This document shows positions 1 to 6,302 of a stretch of DNA of 9,783 nucleotides, one piece after another (the stretch's first letter is position 1; every line of letters begins with the position of its first letter). The stretch is from an uncultured Candidatus Competibacteraceae bacterium (GTDB lineage Bacteria; Pseudomonadota; Gammaproteobacteria; Competibacterales; Competibacteraceae). The notes under the pieces are model-generated. The model saw nothing but the letters and a program-made list of their open reading frames with translations, was not told where the DNA came from and ran no database searches. The DNA is taken from positions 1 to 9,783 of the forward strand of contig CALGOO010000116.1 in the NCBI GenBank assembly GCA_937960715.1. The letters are read 5' to 3'. The translations under genes and the position numbers were made by a program.

Positions 1-46
1 CTGTAATCGCGTCCCTCATTTCTGACCGGAACCGAGCCCTCCGCGC

Positions 47-1147
47 ATGATTTCCATCAATCATTCCACGTTCGTCGGCTGGGTTTTGACCGGCGTCGTG
101 TTCGGAGGTGGAGTGGGGTGGATACTCCCAACCGCTGCGGCGCCACCGCTCGGCAGTGGGGTGGGGAGCAGTCCGGTTCAGTCCCCGCCGGAGACCTTGC
201 CCGCGTTACCCGTTCCCCCAGCCTCGTCGTGGGCGTCCACCGCCGCCACTGCCGGTTCGGTCAGGCCGCTGGCGGCCAGCCAGGCCACGGCCCCTCCGGA
301 CGGCCGATCAGTTCGCGCCGATGAACCAGTGATCGGCGTCTCGCCCGACCCCATCACGGCATGTCCGCCGGAAGCGCCGATCCGCATCGACGCCACGCTG
401 TGCGTCAATCAAGCCACGCTGGAGGCCATCGAGGCCGGCGGTCAACTGAGCTACGATCCGGCCACCGGGGAGGCGATCTTCACCAATCCCGCGCCGTATG
501 ACACCATCAACGGCGGCTATGCGTTCAACGCCGCCACCGAGCCCTGCGATCCCAATCTCGACGTGCTCCTCAAGGAGGCGGCGGTGGCGGGCAGTCAGGC
601 CGCCCGCGGCATCGTCAACCGCCAGATGAATTATCCGGATACCGACCCGCTCATCGCCGTCAAGAACCCGCAACGCGACGGCTACGGCGGGGCCTGCACC
701 GTCAGCCTGATCACCTTCGATATTCGGGATTTGCTGGGATTCGATCCGGCCCAGACCCTGGAGGAGATCAAAAAACTGATCGATGCCATCGCCTCGTTGG
801 ATCTCAACGACCTGGTCGGCGCGGCCTGTCGGGTGTTCAATACCATTCTCGGCGACGTGCAGCGCCAGTTGCTGGATGACCTCCGCCGGAACAATCCCCT
901 GACGCCCTACCAGCGATTCGTCCAGGCGCTGCGAGTCGGGTTTATCGCGCCGCTGCCATCCTTTCTGTCGCTAGGTCTCACGCCCCGGTCCACGACGGCG
1001 ACCGTGCCCGGCGTGGCCACGGGGTCGGCGCTGTGGGTGGTGCATCTACCCGAGGTGGGCTATGTCTATCTGGCGCGCCTCAGCGACCTCAGCGTGATCG
1101 TGGTCGCCTTGTCGGCGACGCCGTTAGCGCCTGGGGATGCGGGTTGA
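47..1147 (+). CDS. Secreted protein of unknown function
   Basis: I do not recognise this 366-residue protein. Residues 1-32 look like a signal peptide: a polar start, a hydrophobic Gly/Val-rich core at about 9-28, and a cleavage-like Thr-Ala-Ala-Ala at 29-32, so export to the periplasm or beyond is inferred. Residues 33-100 are rich in Pro, Ala and Ser and probably disordered. The folded part at about 101-310 carries five cysteines (106, 119, 167, 217, 261), one of them just before a helical stretch, which could form disulfides after export. The C-terminal 50 residues are rich in short hydrophobic beta-like segments. The ATG at 47 has only a weak ribosome site before it, but the signal peptide supports it. 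It is the first of four tightly packed plus-strand genes. A conjugation-type periplasmic protein was considered, but no diagnostic motif was seen. Confidence 0.6.
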   Translation: MISINHSTFVGWVLTGVVFGGGVGWILPTAAAPPLGSGVGSSPVQSPPETLPALPVPPASSWASTAATAGSVRPLAASQATAPPDGRSVRADEPVIGVSPDPITACPPEAPIRIDATLCVNQATLEAIEAGGQLSYDPATGEAIFTNPAPYDTINGGYAFNAATEPCDPNLDVLLKEAAVAGSQAARGIVNRQMNYPDTDPLIAVKNPQRDGYGGACTVSLITFDIRDLLGFDPAQTLEEIKKLIDAIASLDLNDLVGAACRVFNTILGDVQRQLLDDLRRNNPLTPYQRFVQALRVGFIAPLPSFLSLGLTPRSTTATVPGVATGSALWVVHLPEVGYVYLARLSDLSVIVVALSATPLAPGDAG

Positions 1148-1152
1148 GTTCG

Positions 1153-1431
1153 ATGGATGCGGATAGAGGTTCGATGCTGATGCACGATGATCGGGTGGCC
1201 GGCGCTGCCGTGGACGAACCCTTGCTGTTGATCCTGCTGGGCGAGCGGGCCGCCGCCGCGCGCCTGGAAGAGGAATGGCGCCGGGAGGCCCGGGCGGGAT
1301 TGCAGGCCCTGGTGCAACGGGAACCGATGGCGGAGCCTGCCGATCTGTTGGCGCTCGCCGGGAGGCTGGGGGTCAAATTCGAGCATGGCTCGGCAACGGG
1401 CCCGTTTGAGCGAGACAGGCGCGTGTCATGA
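1153..1431 (+). CDS. Small hypothetical protein, Ala/Glu/Arg-rich
   Basis: This is a 92-residue reading frame that I do not recognise. I chose the ATG at 1153, five bases after the stop of the secreted-protein gene; a longer start at 1033 would lie inside that gene and gives an unconvincing sequence. An ATG at 1174 is also possible. Residues about 20-65 are rich in Leu, Ala, Glu and Arg and look like one or two amphipathic helices. No signal peptide, membrane segment or cysteine motif is seen. Its stop codon overlaps the cupin start as ATGA (1428-1431), the usual arrangement for translational coupling. That overlap is the best argument that it is real. No function is assigned. Confidence 0.45.
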   Translation: MDADRGSMLMHDDRVAGAAVDEPLLLILLGERAAAARLEEEWRREARAGLQALVQREPMAEPADLLALAGRLGVKFEHGSATGPFERDRRVS

Positions 1432-1835
1432 TCCTCGTTCCGCAGATTCAACACCCGACGGCGACCGAGTATTTCTTCGCGGAAGGCTGTTTCATCACCG
1501 AGTGGTGGAATTCAACTGCCGATACGGCCGTGTCGCTCGCTCGCGCCCGCGTGGAACCGGGCGTGACCACCCGCTGGCATCGCCTGCGGGGCGTGACCGA
1601 GCGATATCTGATCCTGGAAGGGCAGGGACGGGTCGAGGTAGGGGAAGGGCCGGCCGAGGACGTCGGGCCGGGCGCGGTGGTGCTCATTCCGCCCGGCACC
1701 CGCCAGCGCATCACCAACACCGGGGAGGCCGACCTGATCTTTCTCGCCGTGTGCACGCCACGGTTTACCCGGACGGTTTATCAAGACCTCGAATCCGAGG
1801 GCTGGTCGGAGCAGAACCATGATGCTGAACCCTGA
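1428..1835 (+). CDS. Cupin_2 domain protein, metal ligands largely missing
   Basis: This is a 135-residue single-domain cupin (small beta-barrel). Cupin motif 1 is seen at about residues 45-64, with His51, Glu58 and the Leu-Glu-Gly turn. Motif 2 is at about 82-98, with Pro-Pro-Gly at 88-90 and an Asn-Thr-Gly turn. In metal-binding cupins motif 1 carries His-x-His and motif 2 a further His. Here the second His is Leu53 and the motif 2 His position is Gln93, so only His51 and Glu58 remain. A ligand-binding or non-catalytic role is therefore as likely as an oxygenase or isomerase role. The protein is predicted cytoplasmic, with no signal peptide. The start overlaps the upstream stop, and the last 17 bases overlap the amidohydrolase start, so co-expression is likely. 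The family call is firm; the substrate is unknown. Confidence 0.9.
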   Translation: MILVPQIQHPTATEYFFAEGCFITEWWNSTADTAVSLARARVEPGVTTRWHRLRGVTERYLILEGQGRVEVGEGPAEDVGPGAVVLIPPGTRQRITNTGEADLIFLAVCTPRFTRTVYQDLESEGWSEQNHDAEP

Positions 1836-2684
1836 CGACATGCTCATCGACGCCCACGTGCATGTCGTGCCGCCCGGTCTACCGGGGTTGCACGCCTTTC
1901 CCGCGGTGTTGGACGAGGCCGTGGCGACGGTGGCCGCCACGGTGCGGGCGGACATGGCGGCGAGCGAACGGTGCAGGCCTTGGCGATGGGCGTGCTGTCC
2001 GACGATCCCGATGATCCACTCGGGGTGGCGGCGACGCTGCGGATCGCCGATCAGGCGCCGGGCCTGCACGCCATCGGCGTGGCCGATCCGCGCCGCGGCG
2101 ATCCCGAACACCTGGATCGAGTCGAATACCAACTGCGGCAAGGCCGGATCAAGGGCCTCAAGGCCTATCTGGGCTACCTGCACCACGGGCCGGCCAGCCC
2201 GGGCTACGCGCCGTACTATCGGCTGGCCGCCCGCCATCGAATCCCCGTCATCTTCCACAGCGGCGACACCTACGCGGCCTCGGCCAAGCTCCAGTATGCC
2301 CATCCCCTGCGGGTCGACGAGGTGGCGGTGGACTATCCCGACACGAATTTCGTGATCGCCCATTGCGGCTGCCCCTGGTTCATGGACGCCGCCGAGGTCG
2401 TCTACAAGAACGCCAACGTCTGGGCCGACCTGTCCGGGATTTTCGCGGGGGACGCGGCCGCCTTCGCGGCGCTGGCCGCGCGAGGGCGGTTACAAAGGAC
2501 GGTCGAGCGGCTGCGCGAGGCGCTGGAGTACGCCGAACGGCCGGACCGGTTCCTGTACGGCAGCGACTGGCCGCTCGCCCCGATGGCGGCGTACCGGGCG
2601 TTTCTCGCCCCGCTGCTGGACGATCCATGGTGGCGGCCGATCCGGGCCGACAACGCCAGGGCGTTATTTCGGTTGCGGGCATGA
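1819..2684 (+). CDS. Amidohydrolase-2 family metal-dependent hydrolase, interrupted by a frameshift
   Basis: This is a TIM-barrel hydrolase of the amidohydrolase-2 (PF04909) type, split over two frames. The first part starts at ATG 1819, with GGAG at 1808-1811 seven bases before it, and carries the metal-binding His-x-His at residues 13 and 15. It loses homology after about base 1968. The frame that is open from 1971 continues the protein: Gly-Leu-Lys (Lys codon at 2160), Phe-His-Ser-Gly-Asp (His at 2256), Ile-Ala-His-Cys-Gly (His at 2361) and Tyr-Gly-Ser-Asp-Trp (Asp at 2565), in the family order. Adding one base between 1966 and 1971, for example a third G in the GG at 1970-1971, gives a continuous product of about 288 residues, normal for the family. 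A GTG at 1971 could start a fragment, but that would lack the first metal ligands. The reaction and substrate are unknown; hydrolysis or decarboxylation of a small molecule is typical. Confidence 0.85.
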
Positions 2685-3001
2685 AGGGAAAAGGCGGCGG
2701 GGCCGGTGGGAAAACCGGCGGTCGGCGATTTACCGCGAAACCCAGTCGGTTTTGACGCCCAGGGCGGCGCGGATGGCCAGGACGATGGACGCCAGGATGC
2801 CGGTCAAAATTTTGTAGGTGCGGGTGGAGCGTGAAGCACAAGCGTGGCGGAGTGTTCGGGATAGCGAGGCGACGATGAATGTTCTGCTATTGATCGATCA
2901 GTATCCGCCGCCTGCCCGGCGCGAAGCACCGAGACCCCCCTGGATCGAACCGGCTCCGGGCAAAGAAGCCGGCGAGTGAGCATCCACCGAGGACCGAACC
3001 G
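2685..3001. other. Intergenic region, 317 bases
   Basis: No gene with recognisable homology is seen here. At 2702-2719 there is a perfect 6-base inverted repeat (GCCGGT / ACCGGC) around a 6-base loop, 18 bases after the amidohydrolase stop. It is not followed by a T run, so it is only a weak terminator candidate. A minus-strand frame ending at about 2733 encodes a short hydrophobic, membrane-segment-like stretch but has no start codon. A plus-strand 34-codon ORF with a ribosome site is listed separately. The ribosome site of the alpha/beta hydrolase, GAGGA at 2989-2993, lies at the right end. Confidence 0.5.
2875..2979 (+). CDS. Possible small ORF upstream of the hydrolase
   Basis: This is a 34-residue ORF that starts with ATG and has GAGG at 2866-2869, five bases before it. 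It begins with a short hydrophobic run (Asn-Val-Leu-Leu-Leu-Ile) and then becomes Pro/Arg/Glu-rich. It stops 22 bases before the hydrolase start. It could be a leader peptide or simply chance; I see no homology. It is listed because the ribosome site and spacing are good. Confidence 0.2.
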   Translation: MNVLLLIDQYPPPARREAPRPPWIEPAPGKEAGE

Positions 3002-3841
3002 ATGCCGATTTTCGAGAGCGACGGCGCGAAACTGTTCTACGAGGACACTGGCCACGGCGAGTCCGTGCTCCTCTTGCATGGCCTTGGCGGCAGCACGGCC
3101 GACTGGGCACCCCAGATTGAAGCGCTCGCCCCGCGCTACCGCGTGCTTGCGCTCGATGCGCGCGGCAGCGGTCGCTCGCGCGATCTTCGCCGCCCCGGGG
3201 GGCCGTTCTCCGTGCGGCAGTTCGCGGACGATGCCGCCCGCTTTCTCGACCAACTCGGCGCGGCGCCGGCCCACGTCGTCGGGCTGTCGCTGGGCGGCAT
3301 GATCGCCTTCCAGCTCGCGGTCGACCACCCGCGCTGCGTGCGCACCCTCACCATCGTCAACAGCCTCCCCGCGCTGGTGCCGCGCACGCTATCCCAACAC
3401 CTGACCCTTTGGTTTCGGCGCGGCGTGGCACGCCTGTTCGGCCCGGCCGGAATGGCGCGGCTGCTGGTCCGGCGGCTGTTCCCGCGCCCGGACCAGGACC
3501 CGCTCCGGCGGCGCTTCCTGGAACACATGGCGCGGAACGACAAACGGACTTACCTCGCCAGCCAGCGCGCCGTGGTCGGTTGGAGCGTCCTCGACCGCAT
3601 TGACGCTATCGCGGCGCCGGTGCTGGTGGTCGCCTCGGAGCGGGACTACTGGCCGGTGGCGGTCAAGGAAGACTACGCCCGGCGGATGCAGCGAGCCGAG
3701 GTCGCGGTAGTGGCCGACGCGGGCCACGCCCTGCCCATCGAAGCGCCCGACCGGTTCAACCGCGTGCTGGTCGCGTTCCTCGACCGGCAGGGCGCCGGCG
3801 GGGTTCCAGGCGGCGATTCCAGCCGTCAGGCAGAGCGATAG
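3002..3841 (+). CDS. Alpha/beta hydrolase fold protein
   Basis: This is a 279-residue, predicted cytoplasmic hydrolase of the alpha/beta (AB hydrolase-1) superfamily. All core elements are visible: the oxyanion segment Leu-His-Gly-Leu-Gly-Gly at 25-30, the Asp-x-Arg-Gly-x-Gly loop at 52-57, the nucleophile elbow Gly-Leu-Ser-Leu-Gly-Gly with Ser96, the acid Asp215 and the base His242 in Ala-Gly-His. A basic, hydrophobic cap region spans about 128-175. The length is normal for the family. The start is supported by GAGGA at 2989-2993, eight bases upstream. The last 20 residues are Gly/Ser/Arg-rich and may be a tail created by read-through into the remnant that lies downstream on the other strand. 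The substrate (ester, lactone, C-C bond or epoxide) cannot be decided from sequence. Confidence 0.95.
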   Translation: MPIFESDGAKLFYEDTGHGESVLLLHGLGGSTADWAPQIEALAPRYRVLALDARGSGRSRDLRRPGGPFSVRQFADDAARFLDQLGAAPAHVVGLSLGGMIAFQLAVDHPRCVRTLTIVNSLPALVPRTLSQHLTLWFRRGVARLFGPAGMARLLVRRLFPRPDQDPLRRRFLEHMARNDKRTYLASQRAVVGWSVLDRIDAIAAPVLVVASERDYWPVAVKEDYARRMQRAEVAVVADAGHALPIEAPDRFNRVLVAFLDRQGAGGVPGGDSSRQAER

Positions 3842-3844
3842 TGG

Positions 3845-4012
3845 CCCCCCGGCGTAGCGCCGCGCCCGTTCCCTGGCCTTGGCCAGTTCCCCGCCCCGCA
3901 ATTCCCGCTGAAGATCCGATTCCAGCCTGACGGCATCTCGCTCGCCTTGAGCCGAGGCCAACGAGAGCCAGGCGCGGGCTTCCACCCGCATGATACGCAA
4001 CGCGTTCTTCGG
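3845..4012 (-). pseudogene. Remnant resembling the end of a Sel1-repeat protein
   Basis: Between the hydrolase stop and the PilZ stop, the minus strand encodes about 50 residues matching the second half of a Sel1-like repeat and its tail: Val-Glu-Ala-Arg-Ala-Trp-Leu-Ser-Leu-Ala, then Gln-Gly, Ala and spaced Leu residues, then an Ala/Arg/Glu-rich helix. Sel1 repeats form alpha-solenoids used in protein-protein contacts. A stop at 4013-4015 lies just before it in frame. There is no good start, only TTG 4000 or ATG 3991 without a ribosome site. No stop follows before the frame runs antisense into the hydrolase. If the six-C run at 3845-3850 were one base shorter, the frame would end at 3826-3828. 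It is therefore read as a truncated, decayed gene end. Confidence 0.35.
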
Positions 4013-4095
4013 TCATCGGGGCGCCTGTCGAGCAAAGAGGTAAACCCTAGTTCGAGCGATTTCAGCGTCGTGCGTCGAGGAGGCTCAAGGCCGCG

Positions 4096-4503
4096 CTACG
4101 CCGGAAAATCCCGGGCGTATTTCGCCACCCATTCGGCGGCGGCGGCGGCTCCCGACAGCGAACGCCCTTCCCGTTCCAGGACTTCCCGCTGGTAGTGGTG
4201 AATCTGGCAAATCTGTTCGACCATGCGCACCGCGAACTCGGTGTTGGCGTCCGCGAATTGCACGCCCACCTCGTAATGGCGGTTGGTCTGACGGCACCAG
4301 ACGATGGTCCCTGTCGCCTCAAAAGGCGGCTCCCGCACCGGAATCGTGATCTGGATCACGCGGCCTTGTTGGAGAGCCTCCTGAGTTTCAAAGCACAGCC
4401 CGCCGGCGCTGATGTTCTGCAGTCGGTCCCGCCGGTTGGAGCCATGGTGCGTGAGGCGATAATCCATCGGGATATCCGAGGGATGACGAATAAAGCTTCG
4501 CAT
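4096..4503 (-). CDS. PilZ domain protein (cyclic di-GMP receptor type)
   Basis: This is a 135-residue cytoplasmic protein built almost entirely of one PilZ domain. Both cyclic di-GMP contact motifs are intact: Arg-x-x-x-Arg at residues 2-6 and Asn-x-Ser-x-x-Gly at 30-35. The beta-barrel follows, with a typical Gly-Thr-Ile-Val-Trp-Cys segment at 65-70 and Val-Gly-Val-Gln-Phe at 79-83. A helical extension at about 88-130 continues after the barrel. Binding of cyclic di-GMP is therefore expected; the output (motility, exopolysaccharide or pili) is not shown by the neighbours. The start is supported by GGAGA on the minus strand, seven bases upstream. It lies downstream of, and in the same direction as, the phytochelatin-synthase-like gene, but 310 bases away, so it may have its own promoter. 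Confidence 0.92.
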   Translation of the reverse strand: MRSFIRHPSDIPMDYRLTHHGSNRRDRLQNISAGGLCFETQEALQQGRVIQITIPVREPPFEATGTIVWCRQTNRHYEVGVQFADANTEFAVRMVEQICQIHHYQREVLEREGRSLSGAAAAAEWVAKYARDFPA

Positions 4504-4813
4504 GGGTCGTTCTCCAGACCTGGAAATCGTGCGGTTCGCTCCCTTGCCGCCCGCCGCCAGGGAACGGCTTGGGTTTCGTCACCGCTGGGCCGAGCCGGTA
4601 GGAGGTTGGCGATTTCATCCGGTAGCCCGCGCGAGTCATCGGTCGCCGGTCTCGTAGGGGTTGCCCTGGTGATTAGCATGGGCCAGCGCCACCAGGTCCT
4701 CGATGGCAAGGAGCGGTTCGGCGCTATTGGCTGGGCCGGTGGGATAGGGAACACGGCCTTCCATCAGGTAGCGGAATCCGGTGAGCGGAGGCGGCGGGTA
4801 CGTTCGGCGATGT
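4504..4813. other. Region between PilZ and phytochelatin-synthase-like genes, 310 bases
   Basis: No recognisable gene is seen, but the minus strand shows protein-like traces in several frames. The best, at 4636-4764, is listed as a possible small ORF. A second frame just before it (codons around 4780-4840) and a third just after it (around 4520-4635) also read as plausible protein. This could be one small gene broken by frameshifts, or chance in GC-rich DNA. No terminator-like hairpin with a T run was noticed. Confidence 0.35.
4636..4764 (-). CDS. Possible small ORF, unknown
   Basis: This is a 42-residue minus-strand frame from ATG 4762-4764 (read in reverse) to TGA 4636-4638. It is too short to be confident. 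It reads as ordinary soluble protein: an N-terminal Tyr-Pro-Thr-Gly turn, a helix with Leu-Leu-Ala-Ile-Glu-Asp-Leu, then an Ala-His-Ala-Asn-His-Gln-Gly segment. Its codons end mostly in G or C, as in the real genes here. The same frame stays open upstream of the ATG without another start, and Phe-Arg-Tyr-Leu just before it also looks coding. There is no clear ribosome site. It may be part of a longer, frameshifted gene following the phytochelatin-synthase-like gene. Function unknown. Confidence 0.28.
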   Translation of the reverse strand: MEGRVPYPTGPANSAEPLLAIEDLVALAHANHQGNPYETGDR

Positions 4814-5587
4814 TCAGCGGCGGGTCCGGGGCCTGATCCAGATCAACCCTCCCGTTTCACCGGCGAGCGGGCCGTGCCGGGCCGGTGCGGGACGCAACAG
4901 GGCCTTCAGGAGTTGAGTATCCGCCGTCCAATAGGGCACGTACCACTCCCGATCCACATCCAGGATCAGCACCTGTCCGGTACGGGCGTCGTAGGCCCCG
5001 ATCGGCGAGACATGCGGCCCATCCCAATCCCCCGTCACCACGCCCTGATTGAAATACACCAGGATGACATCGCGGTCGGACGCCTCGTTGTCGGAAAGAA
5101 TCTGGCGCAGTCGCGCCAAGGTCTCGGGTTGCGCGTCCGCCGGTCTGATAACCTCGACGTCATGGTCGTGTAACTGGAAGCGCGCCAGGCTTTGCCGCAC
5201 GAGGGCGACCAAGCCGTTAAACGTGACGCCACTGCCGCCCTCGGCCACCTGTTTCCTCCATGTCGCCTGACTCATCTTTTTGAGCAAGATGGACTGGGTG
5301 ACGAGCCGCTGGTCGGACCGGGCCGGCAGTCCCCGCAGCGCATTCAATGCCATGACTACGCTGGCGAGCGAACAGGCGCTGGAGGTTTGTTGCGGTACGT
5401 AAAAAGGACTCAGTTTCCAGTAATCGGGCGCCGGCGCGGTGCGGAGGTACTCAGTCTGTTGGGTGATCGGCACGGCCTCCGGTCCGAGCTTGGGTTTGCC
5501 TTCGAAAGCGACGGTGGGGGTGGCCCCCAGTCCGGCCAGCAACCAGGTGGTTAGGAGGAATCGGCGCATGGAAATCTTGATGTGCAT
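4814..5587 (-). CDS. Phytochelatin-synthase-like cysteine peptidase, exported
   Basis: This 257-residue protein matches the catalytic domain of the phytochelatin synthase family (PF05023, papain-like clan). Cys72 sits in Ser-Ala-Cys-Ser-Leu-Ala before an Asn-Ala-Leu helix. His192 is in Pro-His-Val-Ser-Pro-Ile-Gly, and Asp210 is in Ile-Leu-Asp-Val. The His to Asp spacing of 18 residues equals that of plant PCS1 (His162, Asp180, with Cys56). The plant metal-sensing C-terminal domain is absent, as usual in bacteria. Bacterial members mainly hydrolyse glutathione to gamma-glutamylcysteine and glycine, with weak peptide-forming activity. Residues 7-27 form a signal peptide (Arg-Arg, hydrophobic core, Thr-Val-Ala), so periplasmic action on glutathione is inferred. 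ATG 5587 or the second ATG at 5569 could be the start; neither has a strong ribosome site, and 5569 gives the neater signal peptide. It is divergent from the MaoC-like gene. Confidence 0.85.
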   Translation of the reverse strand: MHIKISMRRFLLTTWLLAGLGATPTVAFEGKPKLGPEAVPITQQTEYLRTAPAPDYWKLSPFYVPQQTSSACSLASVVMALNALRGLPARSDQRLVTQSILLKKMSQATWRKQVAEGGSGVTFNGLVALVRQSLARFQLHDHDVEVIRPADAQPETLARLRQILSDNEASDRDVILVYFNQGVVTGDWDGPHVSPIGAYDARTGQVLILDVDREWYVPYWTADTQLLKALLRPAPARHGPLAGETGGLIWIRPRTRR

Positions 5588-5674
5588 TTGTTAATCTGTA
5601 ACTCAATCAACTATAGGGTAGCTGAGGGGCTCGCGCCACGCGGAAAAACAACGCTACCCGCGCCAGCGCCCGAG

Positions 5675-5739
5675 CGCGCGGGGCGGGGAATCCCCAGGCG
5701 AGGAGCCTCGCGGGCGGGCGCGGTGTCGCGCCCCGCGCG
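5675..5739. repeat. Compound GC-rich inverted repeat in the divergent intergenic region
   Basis: There is a perfect 11-base inverted repeat, CGCGCGGGGCG at 5675-5685 and CGCCCCGCGCG at 5729-5739. The enclosed loop contains two further hairpins: GGGG/CCCC at 5685-5695 around AAT, and GCGAGG/CCTCGC at 5698-5711. The whole resembles a branched, clover-like structure and could be an extragenic palindromic (REP/BIME-like) element or a structured leader of the MaoC-like mRNA. No T run follows either arm, so it is not a standard terminator. Confidence 0.6.
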
Positions 5740-5776
5740 GCGCAGCGAGCAGCACAGCATGATCCCGAATCGCCAT

Positions 5777-5782
5777 GAGGAG
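5777..5782 (+). promoter_or_regulatory. Ribosome binding site deciding the MaoC-like start
   Basis: GAGGAG lies ten bases before ATG 5793. It supports 5793 as the start of the MaoC-like gene, rather than the far-upstream ATG at 5582 that automated calling would pick. Confidence 0.6.
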
Positions 5783-5792
5783 CCATCGGGTT

Positions 5793-6247
5793 ATGGGTAC
5801 CGTCATCGCGGGCGTCAAAATTCCGGGTCGGGTTCGCCGGACGCTGGATCGGGGGACTTCTCCCTCCTGCATCAACTCACCTGGTTCAACATGGCGATTC
5901 ACAGCAACGCCGAGTATGCCAGGGGCACCTGGTTCAAGGAGCGTTCCCTGGCGGGGCCGGTCATCTTCGCCGTCGCCGATGGCCTGATCCACCACGCCGA
6001 CACCATCGCCGAGTTTCTGGCCCAGGACGGCTATGAAATTTATGCCTACCTCGGCGTGGACCGGATGAAGATCACCACTCCGGTGCTGTTTGGGGACACC
6101 CTCCGGGCGGAGGCCGAAGTGGTCGAACTGCGCCCCACCCAAAACCCGGAGCGGTTCTTGTTCATCTATCAAAACAGAGCCTACAACCAGCGCGATCAGC
6201 CGGTAATCGAATACCAGACGACCATGCTGGTGGTTAAGAAGGACTGA
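5793..6247 (+). CDS. MaoC-like hot-dog dehydratase/thioesterase-fold protein, frameshift in a G run
   Basis: This is a hot-dog fold protein of the MaoC dehydratase type. From ATG 5793 the first 21 codons give a typical MaoC N-terminus (Gly-Val-Lys-Ile-Pro-Gly, then Thr-Leu-Asp). The frame is then lost, and the rest continues in another frame from 5855: His-Ser-Asn-Ala-Glu-Tyr-Ala, a central helix with Phe-Ala-Val-Ala-Asp-Gly-Leu, and Phe-Gly-Asp-Thr-Leu in the second strand set. One more G in the run at 5851-5855 joins both parts into 151 residues, the usual family length. The long in-frame N-terminus from 5582 is Arg/Pro/Gly-rich and crosses the palindromic region, so it is rejected. In R-specific hydratases the active site is Asp-x-Asn-Pro-Leu-His. 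Here only His37 is kept and Phe32 replaces the Asp, so hydratase activity is doubtful. Acyl-CoA or acyl-carrier substrates are inferred. Confidence 0.8.
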
Positions 6248-6302
6248 GAAAGCCGTTGATTCGATTGTTCGGGGCCATCGTTTCCGCAACCCCCCTGCGA
6301 GA

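Noticed and set aside
1512..2363. Long minus-strand ORF antisense to the cupin and amidohydrolase genes
   Set aside because: It mirrors two genes with clear family motifs, has no recognisable motif of its own, and long antisense frames are common in GC-rich DNA.
1971..2684. A separate 237-residue gene starting at GTG 1971
   Set aside because: It lacks the His-x-His that is encoded just upstream in another frame; one frameshifted amidohydrolase explains both pieces better.
2702..2719. Hairpin after the amidohydrolase as a terminator
   Set aside because: The stem is only six pairs and no T run follows.
5610..5615. Minus-strand TATAGT as a -10 box for the phytochelatin-synthase-like gene
   Set aside because: It matches five of six consensus bases and sits 23 bases before the ATG, but no acceptable -35 box lies at 16-18 bases, so it is not listed as a feature.
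5582..5792. Upstream ATG as the start of the MaoC-like gene
   Set aside because: It would add a low-complexity Arg/Pro/Gly segment through a palindromic region and lies in the wrong frame for the MaoC N-terminus.
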